Shown in pieces: positions 1-6,303 of a stretch of 6,655 nucleotides of DNA (position 1 is the first letter of the stretch; the number at the start of each line of letters is the position of its first letter). The stretch spans positions 1-6,655 of the forward strand of contig DAOVTG010000138.1 of the NCBI GenBank assembly GCA_030633185.1, read 5' to 3'. The notes below the pieces were generated by a model. That model was given only the letters and a program-made list of their open reading frames with translations, had not been told where the DNA came from and did no database searches. The DNA is from Deltaproteobacteria bacterium (lineage in GTDB: Bacteria; Desulfobacterota; Anaeroferrophillalia; Anaeroferrophillales; Tharpellaceae). Both the position numbers and the translations under genes were made by a program.

Positions 1-132
1 AAAAGTCCGATCTACTGCGCTGTTGTGGTTTTTCAGGCACTCGACATACTACATGTATGGTCTCGCGCCTGAAAAACCACAACATCTTGTATATCGAAAT
101 TTTTACTTAGCCATCCCGTGACTTTTTACGAG
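1..132. repeat. Long palindromic intergenic repeat, left end cut by the window edge
   Basis: The core is an 18-base perfect inverted repeat: TGTTGTGGTTTTTCAGGC at 21-38 and its exact complement at 67-84. A smaller imperfect stem (43-49 with 55-62, one bulge) closes on a loop at 50-54. Outside the core, 1-15 pairs with 89-103 at about 12 of 15 positions. A tail carrying TTTTTACTTAGCCATC (100-115) follows, then GACTTTTTACGAG at 120-132. AAAAGTC at 1-7 is the complement of GACTTTT at 120-126, so the whole unit appears to be bracketed by terminal inverted repeats with the left one partly outside the window. From memory, repeats ending in GACTTTTTACGAG are common between genes in deltaproteobacteria; that is recollection, not a search. 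No protein is encoded. It could act as a transcription terminator for the gene to the left, but there is no T-run directly after the main stem. Confidence 0.8.
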
Positions 133-193
133 GGCATCAGTGATTTTAAAGGAAAGTTGTGAAATTTACCCAAATATGTTAGCGCTTTCAAAC

Positions 194-200
194 AGGAGAA
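194..200 (+). promoter_or_regulatory. Ribosome binding site of pdxJ
   Basis: AGGAGAA lies 7 bases before the ATG at 208 and is a strong Shine-Dalgarno match. It fixes the pdxJ start. I could not find a convincing -35/-10 pair between the left-edge repeat and this site, so the transcription start remains unknown. Confidence 0.75.
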
Positions 201-207
201 AATATTT

Positions 208-921
208 ATGATAAAATTGGGAGTAAATGTCGATCATGTCGCAACCGTCCGGGAGACTCGCGGAATCAGCGAACCGGATCCGGTTGCCGCTGCCGTTCTG
301 GCTGAACTTGCCGGGGCTGATGGTATCACCGTTCATCTGCGTGAAGATCGTCGCCATATCCGTGAACGTGATGTCCGGTTGTTGAAAGAGACCATCAAAA
401 CCAGATTAAATCTTGAACTCGCCCTGGCCCCGGAAATTCTTGATTTTGCCCTTGAGATCAAACCCTACGCTGCAACCTTTGTCCCGGAAAAACGAGAGGA
501 GTTGACCACCGAAGGCGGACTTGATGTGATCAGCCACCGCTTAAAATTGGAGCCGGTGATCAGGAATTTTAAGGAGGCAGGCATTATTGTCAGCCTCTTT
601 ATCGATCCCGATCTCGACCAGATTGAGGCGGCAGCCGCGATCGGCGCTCAATTTATCGAAATCCATACCGGTCGCTATTGTGACGCAAAAAGTGAAAAGG
701 AAGAGAAAAAAGAGTTTACCCTGATTGATCACGCTTGTATTAGCGCGGCCAATTTCGGCCTCCGGATTAATGCCGGACACGGTTTAAACTATCGCAATGT
801 CGCTCCCGTCGCCAAACTGCCGGGTATTGAAGAGCTCAATATCGGCCACAGCATTATTGCTCACTCAATCTATGTTGGCCTGGAACGGGCGGTTCGGGAG
901 ATGAAAGCTCTGCTGTCATGA
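208..921 (+). CDS. pdxJ: Pyridoxine 5'-phosphate synthase PdxJ
   Basis: PdxJ is a cytosolic TIM-barrel enzyme that condenses 3-amino-2-oxopropyl phosphate with 1-deoxy-D-xylulose 5-phosphate to make pyridoxine 5'-phosphate, the last ring-forming step of the DXP-dependent vitamin B6 route. The 237-residue product is full family length. It opens with [17 protein letters not shown] (3-19) and has [15 protein letters not shown] (37-51), NLELA (68-72), FIDPD (131-135), IEIHTGRYC (150-158), INAGHGLNY (187-195) and a C-terminal [11 protein letters not shown] (210-220). H43, E70 and H191 match the E. coli catalytic residues His45, Glu72 and His193 with a constant offset of two. The ATG at 208 follows a good Shine-Dalgarno site. 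The stop overlaps the acpS start by four bases (ATGA, 918-921). A minus-strand ORF inside the gene is a shadow. Nothing looks truncated or unusual. Confidence 0.97.
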   Translation: MIKLGVNVDHVATVRETRGISEPDPVAAAVLAELAGADGITVHLREDRRHIRERDVRLLKETIKTRLNLELALAPEILDFALEIKPYAATFVPEKREELTTEGGLDVISHRLKLEPVIRNFKEAGIIVSLFIDPDLDQIEAAAAIGAQFIEIHTGRYCDAKSEKEEKKEFTLIDHACISAANFGLRINAGHGLNYRNVAPVAKLPGIEELNIGHSIIAHSIYVGLERAVREMKALLS

Positions 922-1307
922 GTATCGTCGGTATCGGTAACGACATTGTCAAGGTCAGTCGGATTGAGAAACTGGTTGAGTGTTATAATCAGCGTTTTCT
1001 ACAACGTGTTTTCACCGCTGCAGAAACGGCCTACGCCTCCGGTAAAGCTCGGCCGGCCGTTCATCTTGCAGCCCGGTTTGCGGCTAAAGAAGCTTTTGTA
1101 AAAGCCTTGGGCAGTGGTTTGCGAGAAGGTTTAAACTGGTGTGACATCGAGGTCATCAACAACCAGCTCGGCCAACCTCAACTTAAACTCCACAACTATG
1201 CCCGACAGGCATGCCATGAGAGCCTTAACGCCACCACCTGGCTGAGTCTTGCCCATGAACAGGAGTTTGCCTTAGCCTTTGTGGTACTCGAAGAAAAGAA
1301 CGTTTGA
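918..1307 (+). CDS. acpS: Holo-[acyl-carrier-protein] synthase AcpS
   Basis: AcpS transfers the 4'-phosphopantetheine group from coenzyme A to the conserved serine of acyl carrier protein, activating it for fatty acid and lipid synthesis. The 129-residue length is typical of the small trimeric AcpS class. The N-terminal [12 protein letters not shown] (5-16) carries the magnesium-binding aspartate D9. [15 protein letters not shown] (53-67) is the family signature with K57 and E58. [15 protein letters not shown] (109-123) is the usual closing strand pair. The start codon overlaps the pdxJ stop (ATGA), which implies translational coupling. The pdxJ-acpS pair is widespread in proteobacteria. The stop codon overlaps the TTG at 1304 and sits next to the Shine-Dalgarno site of the next gene, so the three genes are very probably cotranscribed. 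Confidence 0.96.
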   Translation: MSIVGIGNDIVKVSRIEKLVECYNQRFLQRVFTAAETAYASGKARPAVHLAARFAAKEAFVKALGSGLREGLNWCDIEVINNQLGQPQLKLHNYARQACHESLNATTWLSLAHEQEFALAFVVLEEKNV

Positions 1308-1312
1308 AGGAG
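1307..1312 (+). promoter_or_regulatory. Ribosome binding site that decides the start of the MetE-like gene
   Basis: AAGGAG at 1307-1312 lies 9 bases before the ATG at 1322. A longer reading from TTG at 1304 would place this site inside the coding sequence and leave the TTG without its own site, so the ATG at 1322 is preferred. Confidence 0.7.
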
Positions 1313-1321
1313 AATATCTTT

Positions 1322-2344
1322 ATGACTCTGCCCGGCAACCTGATGACGACCGCAATGGCGGTTATGCCTCATACCGACATTGACGAAGCCTTGAAACTGG
1401 CCCTCTCACTCGATATCCCCTTCTGGCCGCAACTCCCCCTCTATAACTATTATGAAGATATGTATGTCCAGGCTGCCGAACACTTTCCCGGCATTCTGCT
1501 CGACATGGAAAAACAAACCTTACGCTTTTCAACCGATAAATTTATTGAGGAACTGGAAGAGACCTTAAACCATTTCGAAGAACCTGAGTATTTTGACGTC
1601 AGCCCGCAGTATTCGGTGGTTTATCACCGTTTTTTAGAACTTGATTTAAAAAATCGGCCGGCTATTCGGGGCCAACTCGAAGGCCCGATCAGTTTCGGTT
1701 TTTTTATCAAAAACGAGAATGACCGCCCCATCCTTTTTGATGATACGGTGCGCCCTTTTCTCTTTGAATTTATGGCTAAGCGAGTTAATGTTCAGTTGGC
1801 CCGACTTAAAAAAAGAAACCCCAACGCCTTCATGTTTATCGATGAACCCGGCCTCCAGTTTATCTTCAGCGCGATGTCGGGTTACAGTGATGTCCTGGCC
1901 CGAGAGGAAATCGACAATCTTTTCAGCATGATCGACCGTCCCCGGGGAATCCATCTCTGTGGTAATCCGGACTGGGATTTTCTTTTAGGTTTCGATATGG
2001 ACATCGTCTCAATTGACCTCTATACCAACGCTAAAGTACTCCCCCTCTACAAACGCTCAATCATCAATTTTATTGAACGGGGCGGAACCATCGTCTGGGG
2101 AATTGTTCCGACCAACATCGAGCCCTTCAACAAAGAGAATCATGCAAGTTTGATTAAACTGCTTGAATCGACCTGGCAGGGCCTCTACGATGAAGGACTG
2201 GATCGTGATTTGCTGCTTTCCCGCAGTCTGCTTTCGCCAGCAACCTGCTGTTTGATTAATCCAGATAAGCAAAAGACCGTCAACATGGCCTTTACAAGCC
2301 TTATTCAACTATCTAAATCGCTGCGCGATAAATATAAACTTTAA
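1322..2344 (+). CDS. UROD/MetE-like superfamily protein (cobalamin-independent methionine synthase-like), substrate unknown
   Basis: The 340-residue protein resembles the single-barrel, C-terminal type of the cobalamin-independent methionine synthase/uroporphyrinogen decarboxylase superfamily, whose members bind zinc to activate a thiol for methyl transfer. The visible signs are RGQLEGPISFGFF (116-128), FMFIDEPGLQF (170-180), GIHLCGNPDWDFLL (209-222), DMDIVSIDLYTNA (225-237), GGTIVWGIVPTN (254-265) and SPATCCL (305-311). H211, C213 and C309 or C310 fit the His-X-Cys...Cys zinc ligands of MetE and MtaA/MtbA. Where MetE has a ligand glutamate, this protein seems to have D232. It is less than half the length of full MetE and lacks the N-terminal barrel, so methionine synthesis from methyl-folate cannot be assumed; a corrinoid or other methyl donor is possible. 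The start at 1322 is chosen for its Shine-Dalgarno site; TTG at 1304 would add six residues. The stop (TAA, 2342-2344) shares a base with the next ATG. The specific reaction is unknown. Confidence 0.75.
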   Translation: MTLPGNLMTTAMAVMPHTDIDEALKLALSLDIPFWPQLPLYNYYEDMYVQAAEHFPGILLDMEKQTLRFSTDKFIEELEETLNHFEEPEYFDVSPQYSVVYHRFLELDLKNRPAIRGQLEGPISFGFFIKNENDRPILFDDTVRPFLFEFMAKRVNVQLARLKKRNPNAFMFIDEPGLQFIFSAMSGYSDVLAREEIDNLFSMIDRPRGIHLCGNPDWDFLLGFDMDIVSIDLYTNAKVLPLYKRSIINFIERGGTIVWGIVPTNIEPFNKENHASLIKLLESTWQGLYDEGLDRDLLLSRSLLSPATCCLINPDKQKTVNMAFTSLIQLSKSLRDKYKL

Positions 2345-3750
2345 TGAAGATAGAACGAGCTATAGATTTTCTTATCAGTCTCAGTGAAAGCCCGGTTCTT
2401 TTGCAACTGGTCAACCGTTTAGCGGTCAACAAAAGTCGCATTCAGCGAGAGCGACTTATTGCTGCGGTTACGAAATACCTGCTGGTTGATTACGGCCGTG
2501 ACGGCATGCTCGGCGATCTCTCGGTCTTTGAGGCCAAAAGCCTGCAACTCATGCATGACAATATTCTTCTTCGCCGCCTCAAAGGACGGGCTGAAGGAAG
2601 CACTGGAAAACGCCAATCCGACCTCAAGCAATCCATTAAAAATATCGAACAACGACTTGAAATCTTAAGGAAAGTAGAAGGGCCGGATACTTTGCGGTTT
2701 CTTTCCGCCCTATATCTTGAAGATATAGCACCCGATTTTAACCCCGTCTTTCTCATTCTTTTTCGAGCCGTTGCCAAACGCCTTTTCAACAATTTTGTCA
2801 ACTCTATCAGGGCCGTCGAGAGCGCTCCCGGAACCATCAATGAAATCCGTCGCCTAAGCGGCAATGAGCCGGTCTTTTTCATCGCCAACCACGTCTCCAA
2901 CGCTGACCACCTGCCAATCCTCTTTGCCTTGAACCGAGCCCGCCTGATCTCTCCGGTGGTTATCGGCGGCAGTAATCTCTACCGTGGCATATCGGGAAAA
3001 ATCCTGCCGAAACTCAATGTCTGCCAACTCAAACGCGACGACATGATCGAAAAGAAAATCAAATGGCTCGGTAATCCGATCTATATTGAAACTTTCAAAC
3101 AGCATAACCAGTATATGTGGCTCCATAATGAGCCCTACCTCTTCTATCCCGAAGGCGGGCGTTCCCGCAGCGGCAAAATCCTTAAACCCAAAGTCGGCAT
3201 CATCAAAAATGTCTTTGAATTTGTTAAAAGCACCCACCGCAACGTCCACTTTATCCCGCTCTCTCTCTCCTACACTTGCGTCCCTGAAGATCTGGCTATA
3301 GAAGAGAGCCGCAAGGGCATCAACATCAGCTACGGCGACATCATCCAGCAGCTCGTCAAGCTCAACCGTGAATACGGCCATTTTAAAGATACGGCAACTT
3401 ATGTTAACCTTGGCCTCCCGATTACGGTTACGGCCAACAAGATACCCGATCTCCAAGAGTTCAGTTATGAGTTGATGAACCGAGTGCGTGACGGCATTCG
3501 GCCAACCCCGACTTATGATGTCGCTCCGATGATTCTTAATCTGTGCGAAACCGGAGAGCAAGGCAATAACTTCTCGATTGATGAACTCAAAAATGCCGAC
3601 CCCGATTACGATCTGAAAGAACTAACTGTCGGGCTTGAAATATTTTGCGCCAAAAAATTTATTCAGCCTGGACAAGAGCCTGACTCCTACGAAATCATAA
3701 ACCAGGATCTTCTTAAACAATATGCCAACCGCACCGAATGCGAATTCTGA
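2344..3750 (+). CDS. PlsB-like glycerol-3-phosphate/DHAP-type acyltransferase
   Basis: This 468-residue protein has the PlsC/PlsB acyltransferase domain in its middle. Motif I is NHVSNADHLP (182-191), with the catalytic H183-X4-D188. A KLNVCQLKRD stretch (223-232) occupies the motif II region. Motif III is FYPEGGRSRSGK (267-278), the form typical of glycerol-3-phosphate and dihydroxyacetone-phosphate acyltransferases. FIPLSLSY (303-310) fits motif IV. It probably acylates position 1 of glycerol 3-phosphate, or a related polyol, at the inner membrane during phospholipid synthesis. It is much shorter than E. coli PlsB (about 800 residues), lacking most of the N-terminal and C-terminal extensions, so the plsB symbol is withheld. 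The N-terminal 165 residues are charged and helical-looking with no signal peptide. The ATG overlaps the preceding TAA (TAATG) and has no separate Shine-Dalgarno site, suggesting coupling. The acpS neighbour fits a lipid role. The precise acceptor and the acyl donor (acyl-ACP or acyl-CoA) cannot be read from the sequence. Confidence 0.82.
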   Translation: MKIERAIDFLISLSESPVLLQLVNRLAVNKSRIQRERLIAAVTKYLLVDYGRDGMLGDLSVFEAKSLQLMHDNILLRRLKGRAEGSTGKRQSDLKQSIKNIEQRLEILRKVEGPDTLRFLSALYLEDIAPDFNPVFLILFRAVAKRLFNNFVNSIRAVESAPGTINEIRRLSGNEPVFFIANHVSNADHLPILFALNRARLISPVVIGGSNLYRGISGKILPKLNVCQLKRDDMIEKKIKWLGNPIYIETFKQHNQYMWLHNEPYLFYPEGGRSRSGKILKPKVGIIKNVFEFVKSTHRNVHFIPLSLSYTCVPEDLAIEESRKGINISYGDIIQQLVKLNREYGHFKDTATYVNLGLPITVTANKIPDLQEFSYELMNRVRDGIRPTPTYDVAPMILNLCETGEQGNNFSIDELKNADPDYDLKELTVGLEIFCAKKFIQPGQEPDSYEIINQDLLKQYANRTECEF

Positions 3751-3765
3751 TGGCTAAGTAAAAAT
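3749..3765. repeat. 17-base fragment of the left-edge palindromic repeat, in inverted orientation
   Basis: GATGGCTAAGTAAAAAT at 3749-3765 is the exact reverse complement of 99-115 in the repeat at the left edge. It covers the last two bases of the acyltransferase stop codon, the entire 13-base spacer, and the first two bases of the NFACT-R start codon. By rough estimate a 17-base match between two sites in a window this size is unlikely by chance. It may be a remnant of a repeat copy or an end sequence recruited into the gene junction. Confidence 0.6.
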
Positions 3766-4156
3766 GAAAAAAAAAGAGTTGCAGGTTTATGAGTACCCGC
3801 TGGATGATGGTTGGTCTATAGTGGCTGGCCACAGTGATAGCGATAACGACAGGTTGAGTTTGAAAATAGCGCGACCTGAGGAGTGGTGGTTTCATGTTCG
3901 GGGCATGCCCGGCAGCCATGTAATCCTGCGCTGCCCGGAAGGGGTCAAAAAAGAGCCCGACAAAGAGATGCTCCGACAGGCGGCATCAGTTGCGGCCTGG
4001 CATAGCAAAGCCCGATCCGGCGGGGTCGTGGCGGTCGCCTGCACCAAGGCAAAATTTGTCAGCAAACCACGCGGGGCCAAACCCGGCACCGTCAGCCTGC
4101 GTAAAGAGACCGTTCTCAAAGTTCGACCGGGATTACCGACCGGATCCAGGAATTAA
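3764..4156 (+). CDS. Stand-alone NFACT-R (DUF814) RNA-binding domain protein
   Basis: The 130-residue product is almost entirely one NFACT-R domain. In RqcH/Rqc2/FbpA-type proteins this domain helps bind RNA in the ribosome quality-control pathway. WWFHVRGMPGSHVILRC (41-57) is the family hallmark (W-x-H, then G-x-PGSHV). SVAAWHSKARSGGVVAV (75-91) and the C-terminal VSKPRGAKPGTVSLRKET (99-116) also fit. The NFACT-N and coiled-coil parts of RqcH are missing, so this is a single-domain version; such versions are known in several bacterial groups, with poorly defined function. Many lysines and arginines agree with nucleic acid binding. It starts 13 bases after the acyltransferase stop and has no clear Shine-Dalgarno site. 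The spacer coincides with a repeat-derived 17-mer. The stop at 4154-4156 is followed by a 212-base non-coding gap. The family call is strong; the cellular role is inferred only from the domain. Confidence 0.85.
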   Translation: MKKKELQVYEYPLDDGWSIVAGHSDSDNDRLSLKIARPEEWWFHVRGMPGSHVILRCPEGVKKEPDKEMLRQAASVAAWHSKARSGGVVAVACTKAKFVSKPRGAKPGTVSLRKETVLKVRPGLPTGSRN

Positions 4157-4198
4157 GTTACAGAGGATAGCGGCGAACTTTGCTTTGCCCTCTTCGAA

Positions 4199-4328
4199 GG
4201 GGACACGGGTTATATTCCGGGGACACCTTCTTTATCTCTACAAGGATCCCCACTTTTGGGACTATTTGCTTGAGATAAGAGAGGTGTCCCCGGAATATAA
4301 CTAACGCCCTGCCTGGAGCAATGTCCCC
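4199..4328. repeat. REP/MITE-like hairpin element with GGGGACAC ends
   Basis: GTTATATTCCGGGGACACC at 4209-4227 and its perfect complement at 4283-4301 form a 19-base-pair stem. Pairing continues inward (4228-4238 with 4272-4282) with one mismatch and two G-T pairs, giving about 30 paired positions around a loop of some 33 bases. GGGGACAC also occurs as a direct copy at 4199-4206, and TGTCCCC recurs inverted at 4322-4328, so the sequence is arranged as nested GGGGACA/TGTCCCC pairs. This is the look of REP sequences or of the ends of IS200-like, REP-associated tyrosine transposase (RAYT) elements. No transposase is encoded here, so it would be a non-autonomous copy. If transcribed, the hairpin would be very stable and could attenuate read-through into coaBC or protect the upstream mRNA end. 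Confidence 0.75.
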
Positions 4329-4368
4329 GCATTGAGACATAACTACCTAATTGGAGATCACAAAAATC

Positions 4369-5583
4369 ATGCTGCAAGGAAAAGAGATCCTGCTTGGGGT
4401 CAGCGGCGGTATTGCCGCCTATAAATCGGTACTGCTTTTAAGAGAGCTCACCAAACAAGGTGCCAATGTCAATGTCATCATGACCCAAAGTGCCACCGAG
4501 TTTGTCGGACCCTTGACCTTTCAGACACTCTCCGGCAATCCGGTGACAACCGACATCTTTACCCTCTTCGCTTCCTCTGAAATTGGTCACGTCGCACTTG
4601 CCAGCCGGGCTGATCTTCTTGTAATCGCACCAGCCACGGCCAATATTATCGGCAAGATCGCCAACGGTATTGCTGATGATTTTCTTTCTACCATGGTCAT
4701 GGCAACCCGGGTGCCGGTGCTTTTTGCCCCGGCCATGAACACCAACATGTGGGCCAGCCTGGTAGTGCAGAAAAATATTGCCAACCTTAAAGAGATGAAT
4801 TACCATTTCATGGAACCGGCGGAGGGGGAACTTGCCTGCGGGGTTATAGGCCGAGGCAAACTGGCCGATATCGATGCCATCATGGATGAAATCAAAGCTC
4901 TTTTGAGTCCCGACGATCTCAAAGGGGAAAAGATTCTAATCAGTGCCGGGCCCACTGAGGAAGCGATTGATCCGGCTCGCTGTCTGACCAACCGTTCCTC
5001 CGGCAAGATGGGTTACAATCTGGCCGCCGTTGCCAGGCGGCGCGGGGCCGAAGTCATTCTGGTTGCCGGCCCCTCGGCCGAATTCGAAACCTGGGGTATA
5101 GAAGTGGTGCATTGCAATACCGCAATTGAGATGGCTAACGCTATTGATGCCAACCTTGAAGGGGTAACTTCGGTCATTATGGCGGCGGCAGTGGCTGATT
5201 TCAGGCCAGCCAAACAGGCCTCAGAAAAGATTAAACGGGACGGCAATTACTCTCTTGAACTTGAACCAAACCCCGACATTCTCGCTGGCCTTGGCCGACG
5301 TTCCGACAAACCCTTTCTTGTCGGGTTTGCGGCTGAAACCAGTAAACTTCTGGCCCACGCCAAAGATAAAATAAAACGCAAAAATCTTGATATGATTGTC
5401 GCCAATGACGTCACGGCTCCAGGAGCCGGCTTTGTCGTTGACACCAACATCATCAAGATTATCGACCGGGATGGACAGATGACCGATTTCCCCTTAATGA
5501 GCAAGGAAAAGGTCGCTGGTGTGATTCTCGATCATATTATCAAACTCAAAAACCAACGCCGTCTACGCGGTCCGGTCTCGTAA
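4369..5583 (+). CDS. coaBC: Bifunctional phosphopantothenoylcysteine decarboxylase / phosphopantothenate-cysteine ligase CoaBC
   Basis: CoaBC joins 4'-phosphopantothenate to cysteine (CoaB, using CTP in the usual bacterial type) and decarboxylates the product to 4'-phosphopantetheine (CoaC, FMN-dependent), the middle steps of coenzyme A synthesis. The 404-residue protein has both domains. The N-terminal CoaC part shows GVSGGIAAYKS (10-20), the active-site H74, PAMNTNMW (121-128) and ACGVIGRG (156-163) with C157 of the flexible flap. The C-terminal CoaB part shows ISAGPTEEAIDP (191-202), NRSSGKMG (208-215), AAAVADFRP (272-280), K289 in KIKRDG, and VGFAAET (318-324). The ATG at 4369 is chosen because family members start with M-x-x-GK-x-I-x-LGV-x-GGIAAYK; TTG at 4351 would add six residues and would consume the GGAG at 4353-4356, which is better read as the ribosome binding site. 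It stands 212 bases after the previous gene, behind a large hairpin, so it may begin a second transcription unit. Confidence 0.96.
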   Translation: MLQGKEILLGVSGGIAAYKSVLLLRELTKQGANVNVIMTQSATEFVGPLTFQTLSGNPVTTDIFTLFASSEIGHVALASRADLLVIAPATANIIGKIANGIADDFLSTMVMATRVPVLFAPAMNTNMWASLVVQKNIANLKEMNYHFMEPAEGELACGVIGRGKLADIDAIMDEIKALLSPDDLKGEKILISAGPTEEAIDPARCLTNRSSGKMGYNLAAVARRRGAEVILVAGPSAEFETWGIEVVHCNTAIEMANAIDANLEGVTSVIMAAAVADFRPAKQASEKIKRDGNYSLELEPNPDILAGLGRRSDKPFLVGFAAETSKLLAHAKDKIKRKNLDMIVANDVTAPGAGFVVDTNIIKIIDRDGQMTDFPLMSKEKVAGVILDHIIKLKNQRRLRGPVS

Positions 5584-5585
5584 CC

Positions 5586-6236
5586 ATGCCTGAAATAAAC
5601 CATGATCTGGAGCAACTAAAAGCCCATCTTGAGCGTCAGCGGGAGTTAAAAAACCCCGGTGTTCTTAAAATAAAACGTTACCCGGCCAAGGCACTGGCCG
5701 AAATTCGTCAGGATCTGGGTGACTGTCAACGCTGTCCGTTACATACAACCCGGAATAAATTGGTTTTCGGCGCCGGTGATCCCGACGCTGACCTTATGTT
5801 TGTCGGCGAGGCTCCGGGCGGCGATGAAGACCTTCAGGGTATACCCTTTGTCGGACGGGCCGGCCAGCTTCTGACTAAAATTATTGCCGCTATCGGCAAG
5901 ACCCGAGACCAAGTCTATATCGCCAATATTCTTAAATGCCGCCCCCCCGGCAATCGCAACCCGGAATCGGGTGAGATTGCCGTCTGCTCCCCTTTTCTTG
6001 ATCGCCAGATTGAAGCCATTCAACCAAAAGTGATCTGCGCCCTCGGCACTTTCGCCGCTCAAACCATGCTTAAAACCAAGACCCCGATCGGCAAACTGCG
6101 GGGCCGGGCGCACCCTTACAATGATTTCAGCGTGCTGGTTCCAACCTTTCACCCCGCCTACCTTTTACGCAGCCCCGGCAAAAAACGAGAAACCTGGGAA
6201 GACATGCAAATGATCATGAAACTTCTGGAGCAATAA
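5586..6236 (+). CDS. Family 4 uracil-DNA glycosylase (iron-sulfur type)
   Basis: This enzyme removes uracil from DNA, arising from cytosine deamination or dUTP incorporation, to start base excision repair. The 216-residue protein has the family 4 (UDGa) layout. CQRCPL (47-52) supplies C47 and C50, and KCRPPGNRNP (117-126) with C134 supplies the other two cysteines of the [4Fe-4S] cluster. Motif A, GEAPGGDED (74-82), and FVGRAGQLL (88-96) line the uracil pocket. TFHPAYLLRSP (187-197) is the second catalytic motif with H189. The first 30 or so residues are a charged extension typical of longer members. It starts two bases after the coaBC stop and has no clear Shine-Dalgarno site, suggesting coupling to coaBC. 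It ends at the base of a strong terminator, so it is the last gene of its transcript. Two-domain fusions with DNA polymerase are known in the family, but none is seen here. Confidence 0.93.
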   Translation: MPEINHDLEQLKAHLERQRELKNPGVLKIKRYPAKALAEIRQDLGDCQRCPLHTTRNKLVFGAGDPDADLMFVGEAPGGDEDLQGIPFVGRAGQLLTKIIAAIGKTRDQVYIANILKCRPPGNRNPESGEIAVCSPFLDRQIEAIQPKVICALGTFAAQTMLKTKTPIGKLRGRAHPYNDFSVLVPTFHPAYLLRSPGKKRETWEDMQMIMKLLEQ

Positions 6237-6303
6237 AAAACCACTTAAATGACCTACAACGAGCCCATAAGAACTCGGTGAATCATTTAAGTGGTTTTAT
6301 TTT
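6237..6303. terminator. Bidirectional rho-independent-type terminator
   Basis: AAAACCACTTAAATGA at 6237-6252 is perfectly complementary to 6283-6298, giving a 16-base-pair stem whose base is a run of A on one side and T on the other. An inner CGAG/CTCG stem (6260-6263 with 6274-6277) sits in the 30-base loop. The left arm starts directly after the uracil-DNA glycosylase stop codon, so it ends that transcript. By symmetry it would also stop minus-strand transcription arriving from the tRNA remnant on the right. The lower stem is A/T-rich, which makes termination strength uncertain. Confidence 0.8.

Noticed and set aside
157..180. Possible pdxJ promoter (TTGTGA at 157, TATGTT at 175)
   Set aside because: The spacing is only 12 bases, too short for a normal sigma-70 promoter.
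2854..3561. 235-residue minus-strand ORF opposite the acyltransferase
   Set aside because: It is entirely antisense to a gene with clear motifs and has no recognisable domain. Its openness follows from the codon usage of the plus-strand gene.
3990..4304. Plus-strand 104-residue ORF overlapping the end of the NFACT-R gene
   Set aside because: It is out of frame with the conserved NFACT-R domain, then runs through the hairpin repeat. No domain or ribosome binding site is apparent.
4158..4340. 60-residue minus-strand ORF across the hairpin region
   Set aside because: The VIFRGHLSYL and KKVSPEYN strings are translations of the two arms of the inverted repeat, not protein conservation.
4332..4360. 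Possible sigma-70 promoter for coaBC (TTGAGA at 4332)
   Set aside because: No acceptable -10 hexamer is found 16-18 bases downstream, so a promoter cannot be supported from sequence alone.
4157..4368. Riboswitch or leader peptide upstream of coaBC
   Set aside because: The only strong structure is the symmetrical repeat hairpin. I see no conserved riboswitch core and no plausible leader ORF.
5739..6152. 137-residue minus-strand ORF opposite the uracil-DNA glycosylase
   Set aside because: It is a shadow of a confidently identified gene, with no family features of its own.
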